Origin: Paraburkholderia ginsengisoli NBRC 100965
Lineage (GTDB): Bacteria; Pseudomonadota; Gammaproteobacteria; Burkholderiales; Burkholderiaceae
DNA length: 64,000 bases
Reading direction: 5' to 3'
Assembly (NCBI RefSeq): GCF_000739735.1
Contig: NZ_BBJF01000003.1
Location: 1-64,000 of the forward strand
Positions 20,101-29,428 of this stretch are shown here, piece by piece. Below the pieces are notes generated by a model that saw nothing but the letters and a program-made list of their open reading frames with translations, made no database searches and was not told the origin of the DNA. The position numbers and the translations under genes are program-made. Within the stretch, counting starts at the first letter, position 1, and each line of letters begins with the position of its first letter.

Positions 20101-20413
20101 GCGGTTGCGTCCGATTCTGATGACGTCGCTCGCGTTCATTCTCGGCGTGATGCCGCTCGCGATCAGCAACGGCGCGGGTTCGGCGAGCCAGCACGCAATC
20201 GGTACCGGCGTGATCGGCGGGATGTTGACGGCGACCTTCCTCGCGATCTTCATGATCCCGATGTTCTTCGTCGTGATCCGCGCGAAGTTCGGCGGCGAGA
20301 AGGAAGATCCGGACGAGGCGCTCGCACACTACGAACAGCACCATCCGCACGATTCGCAAGGCGGCGGTTCGGCTGCGTCGACGGATGAAGGCTCGGGCAA
20401 GGACGGACATTGA
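17195..20413 (+). CDS. RND efflux pump inner-membrane subunit (AcrB/MexB/BpeB type)
   Basis: A 1072-residue HAE1-type drug/proton antiporter of usual length. It starts [17 protein letters not shown] and has the two large periplasmic loops and twelve membrane helices of the family. The proton-relay Asp pair is in [14 protein letters not shown], and the relay Lys in [14 protein letters not shown]. The C-terminal tail is His/Asp/Gly-rich ([14 protein letters not shown]). It exports drugs and other amphiphiles; the substrate range cannot be read from sequence. The channel gene follows by a 1-base gap. Confidence 0.97.
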   Translation: MAKFFIDRPIFAWVIAIILMLAGLASVFTLPIAQYPTIAPPAVQISATYPGASAKTVENTVTQVIEQQMSGLDHLLYLASTSDDSGTATITLTFAAGTNPDIAQVQVQNKLQLATPLLPQAVQQLGTKVTKSSSSFLLVMAFVSEDGSMSKYDLANYVASNIQDPVSRIDGVGTVTLFGSQYAMRIWLDANKLNNFGLTPVDVQTALQAQNVQVAGGSLGGTPSVPGQVLQATITQATLLNTPEQFGNILLKVNPDGSQVRLRDVSHIELGGENYNFDTKYNGQPTAGFGIQLATGANALATAKAVRAKIAELSKYFPHGLVVQYPYDTTPFVRLSIEEVVKTLLEGIVLVFLVMYLFLQNLRATLIPTIAVPVVLLGTFAVMGLVGFSINTLSMFGLVLAIGLLVDDAIVVVENVERVMQEEGLSPRDATRKAMDQITGALVGVALVLSAVFVPVAFSGGSVGAIYRQFSLTIVAAMVLSVLVALILTPALCATILKPIPQGHHEKTTGFFGWFNRTFNKSRDKYHSGVHHVIKRSGRWLIIYMVVIFAVGLLFVKLPKSFLPDEDQGTMFVLVQTPSGSTQETTARALKDVSDYLLNDEKSIVESTFTVNGFSFAGRGQNAGLVFVRMRDYAQRQHSDQKVQALVGRLYMHFAGYKTAVVFPVNPPSIPELGTAAGFDFQLQDRAGIGHEKLMEARNMLLGLAAKDPTLAQVRPNGLNDTPQFRVNIDREKAQALGVSVSDIDQTFSIAWASAYVNNFLDTDGRIKKVYLQGDAPFRMKPEDVSAWFVRNSAGAMVPFSAFASTEWAFGSPKLERYNGISSVEIQGAAAPGKSTGQAMTAMEALVAKLPAGVGYEWTGLSLQERQSGSQAPILYGISILVVFLCLAALYESWSIPFSVIMVVPLGVIGALLAATLRGLENDVFFQVGLLTTVGLSAKNAILIVEFARELQQSEGMGPIEAALEAARLRLRPILMTSLAFILGVMPLAISNGAGSASQHAIGTGVIGGMLTATFLAIFMIPMFFVVIRAKFGGEKEDPDEALAHYEQHHPHDSQGGGSAASTDEGSGKDGH

Positions 20414-20414
20414 G

Positions 20415-21959
20415 ATGCAAAAACATTCTCTGATTGCAGTGGCGGTTGCGTTGTTCGCCGCGGGTTGCACGATGGCGCCGCGGTACCAGCGCCCCGATGC
20501 GCCCGTGACGGCAACCTTCCCGACCGGTGGCGTGTACGACACGCAGCCGGGCGCGACCAAGCCGGGCGCGCCCGATTCTGGTTCCACCAGCGCGCGCAGC
20601 GCCAGCGGCCAGGCGGCCGCCGACATCGGCTGGCGAGATTTCTTCGTCGATCCGCGCATGCAGCGGCTGATCGAAATCGCGCTGAAGAACAATCGCGATC
20701 TGCGCGTGTCGGTGTTGAACATGCAGGCGTCGCAGGCGCAGTACCGGATCGTGCGCGCCGGTCTGTTCCCGACGCTTGACGCGGCGGCTTCCGGCACCCG
20801 TTCGCGCACGCCGCGCGACCTGTCGTTCACCGACCAGCTGATTACGTCGTCGTATTCGGTGGGTCTGAACGCGTCGTGGGAAATCGACTTCTTCGGGCGC
20901 ATCCAAAGCCTGAAGGATCAGGCGTTGGCGACCTACCTGGGCACGGCTCAGGCGCGCAAGGCGGCGGAAATCGCGCTCGTCTCGCAAGTGGCTAACCAGT
21001 ACCTGACGGTGCTCGAACTGGACGATCTGCTGAAGGTCACACAGAACACGCTGAAGACGGCGGACGAGTCGTACCGGATCAACAAGGTTCAGTTCGATAC
21101 CGGTACGGGTTCGGAACTCGATCTGCGGCAGGCGCAAACGGTGGTCGAGGTGGCGAAGGCGAATCTGCAGGCGCAGATGCGTCTGCGGGCGCAGGCTGAA
21201 AACGCGCTGGTGCTGCTGCTCGGCGAGTCGATCCCCGCCGATCTGCCGCCGGGATTGACGTTGGACAACCAGAATCTGCTGACGGATATTCCGGCTGGGC
21301 TGCCGTCCGATCTGCTGACGCGTCGTCCGGACATCATGGAGGCCGAGGAGAATCTGTTGGCGGCCAACGCGAATATCGGCGCGGCGCGCGCGGCGTTCTT
21401 CCCGCAAGTCACGCTGACCGGCAGCGTCGGCACGCTGAGCCCGACACTGGGCGGGCTGTTCAAGGCGGGTTCGGCGGCATGGAGTTTTGCGCCGTCGATT
21501 ACGGTGCCGATCTTCCAGGGCGGCGAGCTCAAGGCCAGCCTCGACGTCGCCAACATCCAGAAGAACGTCCAGATCGCCACGTATGAAAAGGCGATCCAGA
21601 CGGCCTTCCGCGAAGTGGCGGACGCACTGGCGGCGCGCGGCACCTACGACCAGCAGATTGAAGCGCTGGAGCGCGATACGTCGGCTGAACAACGCCGGCT
21701 GGATCTGTCGAACCTGCGATATGCGAACGGTGTCGACGGCTATCTGGCGGTGCTGACCGCACAGACCGCGCTGTACCAGTCGCAGCAGTCGCTCGTGACC
21801 GCGCGCATGGAACGCCTGCAGAATCTGGTCACGCTGTATCAGTCGCTCGGCGGCGGCTGGATCGAGCATACCGGCGAGCAGCCGCGTCCGGCCGATGCGC
21901 CGGTCGACTACGGCGCGGCCAGTGCGCCGGTGGCGGCTTCGGCGCCGAGCGCGGGTTGA
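20415..21959 (+). CDS. Outer-membrane channel subunit of the RND pump (OprM/OprB-like, TolC superfamily)
   Basis: A 514-residue NodT-type outer-membrane factor. The lipoprotein signal ends in LFAAGCTMAP. Two internally repeated OEP domains follow, with typical wording (NNRDLRVSVLNMQASQAQYRIVRAGLFPTLDA, and RPDIMEAEENLLAANANIGAARAAFFP). The ATG at 20415 lies one base after the pump stop, so translation is probably coupled. An Ala/Pro-rich tail follows. It completes the tripartite pump and is followed by a strong terminator. Confidence 0.95.
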   Translation: MQKHSLIAVAVALFAAGCTMAPRYQRPDAPVTATFPTGGVYDTQPGATKPGAPDSGSTSARSASGQAAADIGWRDFFVDPRMQRLIEIALKNNRDLRVSVLNMQASQAQYRIVRAGLFPTLDAAASGTRSRTPRDLSFTDQLITSSYSVGLNASWEIDFFGRIQSLKDQALATYLGTAQARKAAEIALVSQVANQYLTVLELDDLLKVTQNTLKTADESYRINKVQFDTGTGSELDLRQAQTVVEVAKANLQAQMRLRAQAENALVLLLGESIPADLPPGLTLDNQNLLTDIPAGLPSDLLTRRPDIMEAEENLLAANANIGAARAAFFPQVTLTGSVGTLSPTLGGLFKAGSAAWSFAPSITVPIFQGGELKASLDVANIQKNVQIATYEKAIQTAFREVADALAARGTYDQQIEALERDTSAEQRRLDLSNLRYANGVDGYLAVLTAQTALYQSQQSLVTARMERLQNLVTLYQSLGGGWIEHTGEQPRPADAPVDYGAASAPVAASAPSAG

Positions 21960-22044
21960 ATCGGTTGATCGGTTGAGCTTCGCGTCAGCGCGTGTGTGGG
22001 GCGGCTTCTGATTCAGGGAGCCGCTTCACGCAGCGGAACAAAAC

Positions 22045-22080
22045 AAAACGCCACGGCAATGCCGTGGCGTTTTTGTTTTT
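22045..22080. terminator. Bidirectional terminator between RND operon and permease gene
   Basis: A perfect 13-bp stem (22045-22057 and 22061-22073, core AACGCCACGGC) with a 3-base loop, T-rich on the right and A-rich on the left. It can stop transcription from both convergent genes. Confidence 0.92.
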
Positions 22081-22162
22081 GCGGCCCTTGCGGCAGCCGC
22101 AACCGCAGCGGCCACAGCAACATCCGTCACCGCAACGCACGACTCAGCAGCAGTCGTTACCC

Positions 22163-23572
22163 TCAGTGCACATCCACCGTGCGCAGCATCTCATCGCCTT
22201 GCGGTTCGCTGCCCCCACGGCCATCGAAGTCGTGCCCGGCGCGACGAATCTCGCACTTCGCTTTCTTCTCGCTCTTCACGCCGTTGAAGATCAGATTCAG
22301 CACCACCGCCGACACCGACGCCAGCAGAATCCCGCTATGCAACAGCGGCGACAGCGCGGGCGGCAGCTTCGAGAAGAAGTGCGGCGACACCACCGGCACC
22401 AGACCCAGCCCGATACTCACCGCGACGATGAACAGGTTGTGCGGGTTCTTCACGAAGTTGACTTTCGACAGCACCTTGATGCCGTTCGCCGCGACCATGC
22501 CGAACATCACGATGCCCGCGCCGCCCAGCACGAACGCCGGCACCGACGCGACCACCTGCGCCATCTTCGGGAACAGGCCGAGCAGTACCAGGATCACGCC
22601 GCCCATCGCGCAGACGAAGCGGCTCTTGACACCGGTGACGCCGATCAACCCGACGTTCTGCGAAAACGACGTATGCGGAAACGAGTTGAAGATGCCGCCG
22701 ATCAGCGTGCCCAGCCCGTCGACGCGCAGCCCGCGCACCAGCGTCTTCTGATCGACCGGCCGATCGACCATGTCGCCGACCGCGAGGAACATGCCGGTCG
22801 ATTCGATGAAGGTGACGAACATCACCGTGACCATCGTCGCGATCGACAGCGGATCGAAGTGCGGCAGGCCGAAGTGGAACGGCATCACGAAGCCGACCCA
22901 CGGCGCGAGCGTGACGCCTTCCATGTTGACGCGGCCGAGCGCCAGCGCGATCACGAAGCCCGCGACGATGCCGAGCAGCACCGAGATGTTCGCGAGGAAG
23001 CCGCGCGCGAATTTGTTGATCAAGAGGATCAGCATCAGCACGACGAGCGACAGGCCCAGATAAACCGGATTGCCGTAATCGGGATTGCCCACGCCGCCGG
23101 CGGCCCAGTTGATGCCCACTTCCATCAGCGACAGACCGATCACCGAGATCACCACGCCGATCACCACCGGCGGGAAGAAGCGCAGCAGCTTGCCGACCGC
23201 GGGCGCGAGCAGGATGCCGACCACGCCGGCCGCGATCGTCGACCCGAAGATGTCGAGAATGCCAAGCGAGGGATTGGTGCCGATCGCGACCATCGGCCCG
23301 ACCGCCGCGAACGTGCAGCCCATGATGACCGGCAGACGGATGCCGAAGATCCACAGACCGAGCGTCTGGATCAACGTCGCGATGCCGCACGAAAACAGAT
23401 CGGCGCTGATGAGGAAGGCGATCTGGTCCTTCGGCAGCTTGAGCGCCGCGCCGACGATCAGCGGCACCGCGACGGCGCCGGCGTACATCACCAGAACGTG
23501 CTGAATGCCGAGCGTGAGCAACTGGCCTGCGGGCAGTCGCTCGTCGCACGGGTGAACCGTGTTCGGTTGCAT
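22163..23572 (-). CDS. NCS2-family nucleobase permease (xanthine/uric acid/uracil type)
   Basis: A 469-residue inner-membrane nucleobase:cation symporter with 12 to 14 membrane segments. The NCS2 signature region is clear: FNSFPHTSFSQNVGLIGVTG followed by VKSR, and the upstream helix MFVTFIESTGMF carries the conserved Glu. The length and wording fit the XanP/UacT purine branch better than the UraA branch, but substrate assignment is tentative. I chose ATG 23572 because GGTGGAGACAGACG gives a well-placed Shine-Dalgarno; an in-frame ATG six codons upstream lacks one. The C-terminal 60 residues are polar and charged. Confidence 0.92.
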   Translation of the reverse strand: MQPNTVHPCDERLPAGQLLTLGIQHVLVMYAGAVAVPLIVGAALKLPKDQIAFLISADLFSCGIATLIQTLGLWIFGIRLPVIMGCTFAAVGPMVAIGTNPSLGILDIFGSTIAAGVVGILLAPAVGKLLRFFPPVVIGVVISVIGLSLMEVGINWAAGGVGNPDYGNPVYLGLSLVVLMLILLINKFARGFLANISVLLGIVAGFVIALALGRVNMEGVTLAPWVGFVMPFHFGLPHFDPLSIATMVTVMFVTFIESTGMFLAVGDMVDRPVDQKTLVRGLRVDGLGTLIGGIFNSFPHTSFSQNVGLIGVTGVKSRFVCAMGGVILVLLGLFPKMAQVVASVPAFVLGGAGIVMFGMVAANGIKVLSKVNFVKNPHNLFIVAVSIGLGLVPVVSPHFFSKLPPALSPLLHSGILLASVSAVVLNLIFNGVKSEKKAKCEIRRAGHDFDGRGGSEPQGDEMLRTVDVH

Positions 23573-24000
23573 ATCGTCTGTCTCCACCATCTGTTTTGGG
23601 ATGGCTCCAAGGTATCGGGGACGAAAAGGTGCAACAAGACCGCTGGGGCCTATTCCGGCATTCCCGGTGACGATATGCGGGTGCGTCGTTTGAAAGGCGA
23701 ATGGAAGGCGCATGGGTGACCCAACGGCGGGCAGCCCTTTGCAGCGGCGCTGCGAAGCCACTTGCCGCCGATGCCCGATGCGCGGGGATATATGTGAGAA
23801 TCAATGAGGTGTATCGCGCCTTGCGCATAGTCCTGTTTCCGTGCGGCTCGCAACGTGGCGGGGTTAACCCGCGATTCGGGTTTTTCAGCGAGCGTTGGGC
23901 GCGCGTCCGAAGCTGTGCGGCGGTGACGACAGATAGGCTCGATGACGTAACCCGCATGCGCGCCGCTCTCCATTCCCATTCGACCTTCAATCAATCGCCC
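23573..24000. other. Divergent intergenic region, 428 bases, no gene
   Basis: It lies between the nucleobase permease and the FGGY kinase. The only structure I can support is a short terminator-like hairpin, AACCCG/CGGGTT (23866-23882) with TTTTT, inside what would be the kinase leader. A GGGTTAACCC palindrome abuts it. No riboswitch fold or operator could be recognised by eye. Confidence 0.5.
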
Positions 24001-25440
24001 ATGAGTTTTCTCGGCATCGATCTCGGCACCGGTTCCCTCAAAGCAGCAATCGTCGACGCACACGGCCGCGAGCAGGCGGTGTCGAGCGTCGCCTATACGC
24101 TCGACACGCCGCACGCGGGATGGGCGGAGACATCGGTGCAGACATGGTGGCGCGCGCTTGTCGAAGCAATGGCGCGCTTGCCCGACGGACTGCGTCACGA
24201 CGTGCAGGCGATCGGCTTGTCCGGGCAGATGCACGGCGTCGTGTTGATCGACGCGGCAGGCGAGGCCGTGCGGCCCGCGATGCTGTGGCCCGACACGCGT
24301 GCATTGAGCCTGCTCGATGCGTGGCCCGAGCCGCAGCCGAATCCGGTTGCGCCAGGCATGGCCGGCCCGCTGCTGCGCTGGATCGTGCTGCATGAACCGG
24401 AGGCCGCGCGCCGCACGCGTTGGGCGTTGCAGCCGAAGGACTGGCTGCGCGTCGCGCTTGGCGGCGCGGTCGCGACCGACCCGTCCGACGCCTGCGCGAC
24501 CGCGCTCGCCGATCCCGCCGGCGTGTGGGACGCGGCGCTACTCGAACGCCTGCGGATTCCGCGCGAATGGTTCGCGCCGTTGGCGCCGTCGTATGCGGCG
24601 GGCGGCGTGTTGTCGGAGAGCGCGGCACACGCGCTCGGCCTGCGAGCCGGCATCGTGCTCGCGACCGGCGCTGCGGACACACCCTGCGCTGCGCTCGGCA
24701 GCGGACTCTCGAACGATGGCGATGCGTTGCTCACCACCGGCACCGGCGGACAGATCGTCGTGCTCGCGACACAGGAGCCCGCCGCGATGAAGGGCTTGCA
24801 TCGCTATCGGGCGGCGAGCGATCACTGGTATCGGATGGCGGCGATGCAGAACGTCGGCATTGCGCTGGAGCGGGTGCGTGGCTGGCTGTCGTATGAATGG
24901 GCCGAGGCTTATCGCGATGCGTTCGGCGACGAGGCGGCCGCAAGCGCCGCCAGCACGCTGACCTTCCTGCCTTACCTCACCGGCGAGCGCACGCCCTGGC
25001 TCAACCCGCAAGCGCGCGGCGGCTGGCTCGGCCTCGCGCTCGATCACACGCGCGGCGCGATGATGCGCGCCGCGTTCGAAGGCGTCGCGTTCTCGCTGCG
25101 CGCCGGGCTCGATGCGATTCGCGCGAGCGGCGCGACGGTGACATCGTTGAAGCTCGCCGGGGGCGGTTCCGTCGACGCGCGCTGGCGGCAACTGCTCGCC
25201 GATGCGCTGAACGTCGAACTGCATGCGGTCGATTGCCCGAATGCCGCGCCGCGCGGTGCGGCGATTCTCGGCGGCCTCGCGAGCGGTCATTGGCATGCGG
25301 ACGATCTCGCTGCGCTCGCGCCGGGCGCGACGCGGGTCGCGGTTCCGCAAGACGATGCCGCACTTGCCGCCCGCTATGCGCGCTTTCTCGATCTGTACGG
25401 CCGCGTCGACACATGGTTCGGCGACACGACGCCGCGCTAG
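24001..25440 (+). CDS. FGGY-family sugar kinase, xylulokinase-like
   Basis: A 479-residue kinase of the actin-like ATPase fold. It begins FLGIDLGTGSLKAAIVD (phosphate-binding loop) and has IGLSGQMHGVVLID and LWPDTRA of the xylulokinase branch. TGTGGQIVV and LAGGGSVDARWRQLLADAL in the C-terminal lobe complete the site. It phosphorylates a ketose, probably D-xylulose, but stands apart from both polyol operons in this window, which have their own kinases. No good Shine-Dalgarno precedes the ATG at 24001; protein homology sets this start. The frmA gene follows after 233 bases. Confidence 0.88.
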   Translation: MSFLGIDLGTGSLKAAIVDAHGREQAVSSVAYTLDTPHAGWAETSVQTWWRALVEAMARLPDGLRHDVQAIGLSGQMHGVVLIDAAGEAVRPAMLWPDTRALSLLDAWPEPQPNPVAPGMAGPLLRWIVLHEPEAARRTRWALQPKDWLRVALGGAVATDPSDACATALADPAGVWDAALLERLRIPREWFAPLAPSYAAGGVLSESAAHALGLRAGIVLATGAADTPCAALGSGLSNDGDALLTTGTGGQIVVLATQEPAAMKGLHRYRAASDHWYRMAAMQNVGIALERVRGWLSYEWAEAYRDAFGDEAAASAASTLTFLPYLTGERTPWLNPQARGGWLGLALDHTRGAMMRAAFEGVAFSLRAGLDAIRASGATVTSLKLAGGGSVDARWRQLLADALNVELHAVDCPNAAPRGAAILGGLASGHWHADDLAALAPGATRVAVPQDDAALAARYARFLDLYGRVDTWFGDTTPR

Positions 25441-25673
25441 CCGACGCAATGTCCGCTCAGGACAATGCCGCGACGCACTTTGCAATACCATGTCGCTTTT
25501 CGCGCGCTAAGCTGCAAGCCGGCCTGCGCTGCCGTCAGGCAACGACAGCCCGGCGGCCGGCGCCGCGCGCGAATCACGCGCAGCCGCAGTAACGGAACAC
25601 GCAGAACACCCGCGCGCCGCAACGCATCGAACCGCGCGCGCGTCGCATTCACAGACTCACAGGAGCATTGACG

Positions 25674-26780
25674 ATGAAGACCAAAGCAGCAATCGCATGG
25701 AAAGCCGGCGCCCCGTTGACGATCGAGGAAGTCGATCTGGAAGGGCCGCGCGCCGGCGAAGTCCTGATCGAAGTGAAGGCGACTGGCATCTGCCACACCG
25801 ACTACTACACGCTGTCGGGCGCGGACCCGGAAGGCATCTTCCCGGCGATTCTCGGCCACGAAGGCGCGGGTGTGATCGTCGATACGGGGCCGGGCGTCGG
25901 CACGCTGAAGAAGGGCGATCACGTGATTCCGCTGTACACGCCGGAATGCCGCCAGTGCAAGTTCTGCCTGTCGCGCAAGACCAATCTGTGTCAGGCAATC
26001 CGTTCGACGCAAGGCAAGGGCTTGATGCCCGACGCCACGTCGCGCTTCTCGCTCGACGGCAAGCCGCTGTTTCACTACATGGGCACGTCCACGTTCTCGA
26101 ACTACATCGTCGTGCCCGAAATCGCGGTCGCGAAGGTGCGTGAGGACGCGCCGTTCGACAAGATCTGCTACATCGGCTGCGGCGTGACGACCGGGGTCGG
26201 CGCTGTCGTGTACTCGGCGAAGGTCGAGGCGGGCGCGAACGTCGTGGTGTTCGGTCTCGGCGGCATCGGGCTGAACGTGATTCAAGGCGCGAAGATGGTC
26301 GGCGCGGACAAGATCATCGGCGTCGATCTCAACCCGGGCCGCGTCGAGCTGGCGAAGAAGTTCGGCATGACCCACTTCATCAACCCGAACGAAGTCGAGA
26401 ACGTCGTCGACCACATCGTGCAACTCACCGATGGCGGCGCGGACTATTCGTTCGAATGCATTGGCAACACCAAGGTGATGCGCCAGGCGCTGGAGTGCAC
26501 GCACAAGGGTTGGGGCCAGTCGTTCATCATCGGCGTGGCGGCGGCGGGCGAAGAGATCAGCACGCGTCCGTTCCAGCTGGTCACGGGCCGCGAGTGGAAG
26601 GGCTCGGCGTTCGGCGGCGCGCGTGGCCGCACCGACGTGCCGAAGATTGTCGACTGGTACATGGAAGGCAAGATCAATATCGACGATCTCATCACGCACC
26701 GTCTGCCGCTCGAACGCATCAACGAAGGCTTCGATCTGATGAAGAAGGGCGAGTCGATCCGTTCGGTCGTGCTGTACTAA
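25674..26780 (+). CDS. frmA: S-(hydroxymethyl)glutathione dehydrogenase / class III alcohol dehydrogenase
   Basis: A 368-residue zinc enzyme oxidising the glutathione adduct of formaldehyde to S-formylglutathione with NAD. Catalytic zinc ligands are Cys in TGICHTD, His in LGHEGAG and Cys in GCGVTTG. The structural zinc site is CRQCKFCLSRKTNLC. The nucleotide fold reads FGLGGIGLNVIQGAKMVGA. AGGAG lies 8 bases before the ATG at 25674; a TTG two codons earlier is not needed. The S-formylglutathione hydrolase gene follows 14 bases later, giving the classic detoxification pair. Confidence 0.97.
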   Translation: MKTKAAIAWKAGAPLTIEEVDLEGPRAGEVLIEVKATGICHTDYYTLSGADPEGIFPAILGHEGAGVIVDTGPGVGTLKKGDHVIPLYTPECRQCKFCLSRKTNLCQAIRSTQGKGLMPDATSRFSLDGKPLFHYMGTSTFSNYIVVPEIAVAKVREDAPFDKICYIGCGVTTGVGAVVYSAKVEAGANVVVFGLGGIGLNVIQGAKMVGADKIIGVDLNPGRVELAKKFGMTHFINPNEVENVVDHIVQLTDGGADYSFECIGNTKVMRQALECTHKGWGQSFIIGVAAAGEEISTRPFQLVTGREWKGSAFGGARGRTDVPKIVDWYMEGKINIDDLITHRLPLERINEGFDLMKKGESIRSVVLY

Positions 26781-26794
26781 CGAGGAGCATTGCG

Positions 26795-27649
26795 ATGCTT
26801 GAACTCTTGTCGTCGCACGCCTGTCATGGCGGCGAGCAGCGCTTCTACCGGCACGACTCGCGGACCGTCGGTCTGCCGATGCGCTTTTCGGTGTATCTGC
26901 CGCCGCAGGCTTTGCACGCCAATGCGACGAAGGTGCCCGCGCTGTTCTATCTCGCGGGTCTGACCTGCACGGAAGAAACGTTTCCGATCAAGGCGGGCGC
27001 GCAGCGCTTTGCCGCGCAGCATGGCATCGTGCTCATCTCGCCGGACACCGGTCCGCGCGGCGCGGGCGTGCCGGGCGAGAGCGCGGCGTGGGACTTCGGC
27101 GTGGGCGCGGGCTTTTACGTCGACGCGACGCAGGAGCCGTGGGCGAAGCACTACCGCATGTACTCGTACGTGCGCGATGAGCTACGCGACACGGTGCTCG
27201 CGAATCTGCCGGTGGACGGCGCGCGCCTCGGCGTATTCGGGCATTCGATGGGTGGTCACGGCGCGTTGATGCTGGCGCTGCGCAATCCGGAGATCTACCG
27301 GTCGGTGTCGGCGTTCGCGCCGATTGCCGCGCCTTCGCAGTGTCCGTGGGGCGTGAAGGCGTTCAGCGGTTACCTGGGCGACGACCGCGAAGCATGGAAG
27401 CAGTACGACGCGAGTGAGCTGGTGGCACGCGCGTCGAGCAAGTTCGCGGAAGGGATTCTGGTCGATCAGGGGCTCGCGGATCAGTTTCTCGCCGAGCAAC
27501 TCTATCCGGAGGTCTTCGAAGCCGCGTGCCAGGCGGCAGGGCAGCCGCTGACGTTACGCCGTCATGCGGGCTATGACCACGGCTATTACTTCATCTCGAC
27601 GTTCATCGAGGATCATCTCGCGCATCACGCGAAGGTGCTGCTCGGATAA
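26795..27649 (+). CDS. fghA: S-formylglutathione hydrolase
   Basis: A 284-residue serine esterase of the esterase D family that hydrolyses S-formylglutathione to formate and glutathione. The nucleophile elbow is FGHSMGGHGAL, the oxyanion region is YLAGLTCTEETF, and the catalytic His is in GYDHGYYFISTFI. Length is typical. CGAGGAGC precedes the ATG. It is co-transcribed with frmA and ends at a hairpin shared with the convergent zinc operon. Confidence 0.96.
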   Translation: MLELLSSHACHGGEQRFYRHDSRTVGLPMRFSVYLPPQALHANATKVPALFYLAGLTCTEETFPIKAGAQRFAAQHGIVLISPDTGPRGAGVPGESAAWDFGVGAGFYVDATQEPWAKHYRMYSYVRDELRDTVLANLPVDGARLGVFGHSMGGHGALMLALRNPEIYRSVSAFAPIAAPSQCPWGVKAFSGYLGDDREAWKQYDASELVARASSKFAEGILVDQGLADQFLAEQLYPEVFEAACQAAGQPLTLRRHAGYDHGYYFISTFIEDHLAHHAKVLLG

Positions 27650-27656
27650 GGCCGAA

Positions 27657-27687
27657 GACGGCGGCGTGCAGATGCGCCGCCGCCGTC
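27657..27687. terminator. Hairpin between fghA and znuB (convergent)
   Basis: GACGGCGGCG (27657-27666) pairs perfectly with CGCCGCCGTC (27678-27687) around an 11-base loop. There is no strong T-run, so it may be a rho-independent terminator of modest strength or an mRNA end stabiliser for the two facing transcripts. Confidence 0.6.
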
Positions 27688-27693
27688 ACTGTT

Positions 27694-28476
27694 TCAACGC
27701 CGCTTCAACAAACTCCCGCCATACACCAGCGCCGACAGCACGGTGATCCAGAAGCTCGTCGGCCAGTCGGTATAGAACGCCAGCGTCAAACCGAGCCACG
27801 CCTGCAGCAGCGCGAACACGGCGGCCAGCACGAGGCCGGCCGAGAGCCGCGTCGTCATGTTCTGCGCGGCGGCGGCCGGGCCGACCATCAGCGTGAACAC
27901 CAGCAGCACGCCGACGATCTGCGTGCACGCCGCGACGGCCAGCGCGGCAATCGCGAGAAACAGCACCGAGACCAGACGCAGCGACACGCCCTTGGCCTCC
28001 GCCAGTTCCGGTTGCAGCGACGCGAACAGCAGTGGTCGCATGATCGCCGCGAGCGCCGCCAGACTGACGATGCCCAACGCCGCGAGCACGGCGAGCGTCG
28101 ACGTATTCACGCCGAGCACGTTGCCGAACAGCAGCGCGGTGACCTGCGTCGCGTACGCGGTGAAGAAGTGCAGGAACAACAGGCCGAAGCCGAGCGACAG
28201 CGACAGGATCACGCCAATCGCGACATCGCGTCCGGCGAGCCGCTCGCCGAGCGCGCCCATGCCGACCCCCGCTGCGAGCGTGAAGCCGATCATCCCCCAG
28301 ATCGGCGAAATGCCGATCAGCACCGCGCCGGTCGCGCCGGTGAAGCCGACGTGCGAGAGCGCGTGGCCCGCGAAGGTCTGTCCGCGCATCACCAGGAAAT
28401 AGCCCACCACGCCGGCCAGCACCGCGACGATCCCCGACGCCGCGAATGCGTTGACCATGAAATCGTATTCAAACAT
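27694..28476 (-). CDS. znuB: Zinc ABC transporter permease ZnuB
   Basis: A 260-residue inner-membrane permease of the ABC-3 (metal) family. It has eight or nine hydrophobic segments and the family wording FAGHALSHVGFTGATGAVLIG and VLLVFTLMVGPAAAAQNMT. It is last in the leftward znuA-znuC-znuB operon and its start overlaps the znuC stop by 8 bases, so translation is coupled. Zinc and not manganese is inferred from the adjacent Zur-type regulator. Confidence 0.93.
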   Translation of the reverse strand: MFEYDFMVNAFAASGIVAVLAGVVGYFLVMRGQTFAGHALSHVGFTGATGAVLIGISPIWGMIGFTLAAGVGMGALGERLAGRDVAIGVILSLSLGFGLLFLHFFTAYATQVTALLFGNVLGVNTSTLAVLAALGIVSLAALAAIMRPLLFASLQPELAEAKGVSLRLVSVLFLAIAALAVAACTQIVGVLLVFTLMVGPAAAAQNMTTRLSAGLVLAAVFALLQAWLGLTLAFYTDWPTSFWITVLSALVYGGSLLKRR

Positions 28477-29428
28477 CGTGCGTATGTCCGTCGCGTGAGT
28501 CGTGCTGATGGGAGTGGCCGTGCGAGTGCCCGTGCGAATGCGAGTGGCTGTGGCCGCCGCCTTCGTCGTGTTCGTGCTCGTGATCGTGCTTTTCCACTTC
28601 GACGTCGCCCGACATCACGAAGATGCGGCCGTTCACGCGCATCACGTCGATCGGCGAGCCGTACAGGCGCGAGAGCACTGGCCGCGTGATCACTTCATCG
28701 ACGGTGCCGAGCGCCGCCACGCCGCTGCCGAGATACAGCACACGGTCGAGCGAGTTCAGGAGCGGATTCAGTTCATGCGCGGAGAACAGCACGGCGATGC
28801 CGAGTTCGCGCTGGACGTTGCGTACGAGTTCGACCACGCTCTTCTGATGATGCGGATCGAGGCTGATCAGCGGCTCGTCGAGCAGCAGCAGTTTCGGCTT
28901 GCCGAGCAGGCATTGCGCGAGCAGCAACCGCTGACGCTCGCCGCCCGACAGCTCCGACAACGGCCGCTCGGCGAGCTTGCGGCCGCCGACCAGATCGAGC
29001 ACGCGCTCGACGTCGGCGCGGGTTTTCGCATCCGCATGCGGCAAGCCCCAGCGGTGGCCGTCGGCGGCCATTGCGACGAAATCGCGGCCGCGCACGCGGC
29101 GGCCGGCGAGCGCGCTACGCGTCTGCGGCATGTAGCCGATCGACGCATTGCCGCGCTCGACCGGTTGCCCCAGCACGCGGATCACGCCTTGCGAGGCAGG
29201 CACGAGGCCAAGCACGGCGCGCATCAGCGTGGTCTTGCCCGCGCCGTTCGGCCCGAGCACGCCGATGAATTCGCCCTGGTTCACCACGAAGCCGGTGTCG
29301 CGCAAAATCGTGCGTCCGCCGAGTTCGAGCGTCACATGGTCGAGTTCGAGCACGGGCGCGCCGCCGGAGGCGCGCGTGGGTGCGCTCGCGGGCGCACTGG
29401 CTGGCGCGTTGCGGCCAGTCGATGTCAT
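28469..29428 (-). CDS. znuC: Zinc ABC transporter ATPase ZnuC with a His-rich C-terminal tail
   Basis: A 319-residue ATPase. Walker A is GPNGAGKTT, the signature is LSGGERQR, Walker B is LLLLDEPLISLD, and the switch His is in FSAHELNPLL. The N-terminus has about 25 extra Ala/Pro/Ser residues. The last 40 residues are an extreme His/Asp/Glu/Ser/Gly tail with about 15 His, including SHSHSHGHSHGHSH, likely to bind zinc and perhaps sense or buffer it at the cytoplasmic face. The ATG at 29428 overlaps the znuA stop (ATGA). Confidence 0.93.
   Translation of the reverse strand: MTSTGRNAPASAPASAPTRASGGAPVLELDHVTLELGGRTILRDTGFVVNQGEFIGVLGPNGAGKTTLMRAVLGLVPASQGVIRVLGQPVERGNASIGYMPQTRSALAGRRVRGRDFVAMAADGHRWGLPHADAKTRADVERVLDLVGGRKLAERPLSELSGGERQRLLLAQCLLGKPKLLLLDEPLISLDPHHQKSVVELVRNVQRELGIAVLFSAHELNPLLNSLDRVLYLGSGVAALGTVDEVITRPVLSRLYGSPIDVMRVNGRIFVMSGDVEVEKHDHEHEHDEGGGHSHSHSHGHSHGHSHQHDSRDGHTHDV

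Noticed and set aside
18935..20902. A 655-codon minus-strand open frame inside the RND pump gene
   Set aside because: Arg/His-rich composition typical of a shadow frame, antisense to a full-length pump gene.
21992..23719. A 575-codon plus-strand open frame over the nucleobase permease
   Set aside because: His/Arg/Asp-rich shadow of the permease; it also crosses the terminator at 22045-22080.
23866..23885. Terminator hairpin of a purine riboswitch before the permease or kinase
   Set aside because: Only a 6-bp stem with a T-run and no aptamer-like fold; it also points toward the kinase, not the permease.
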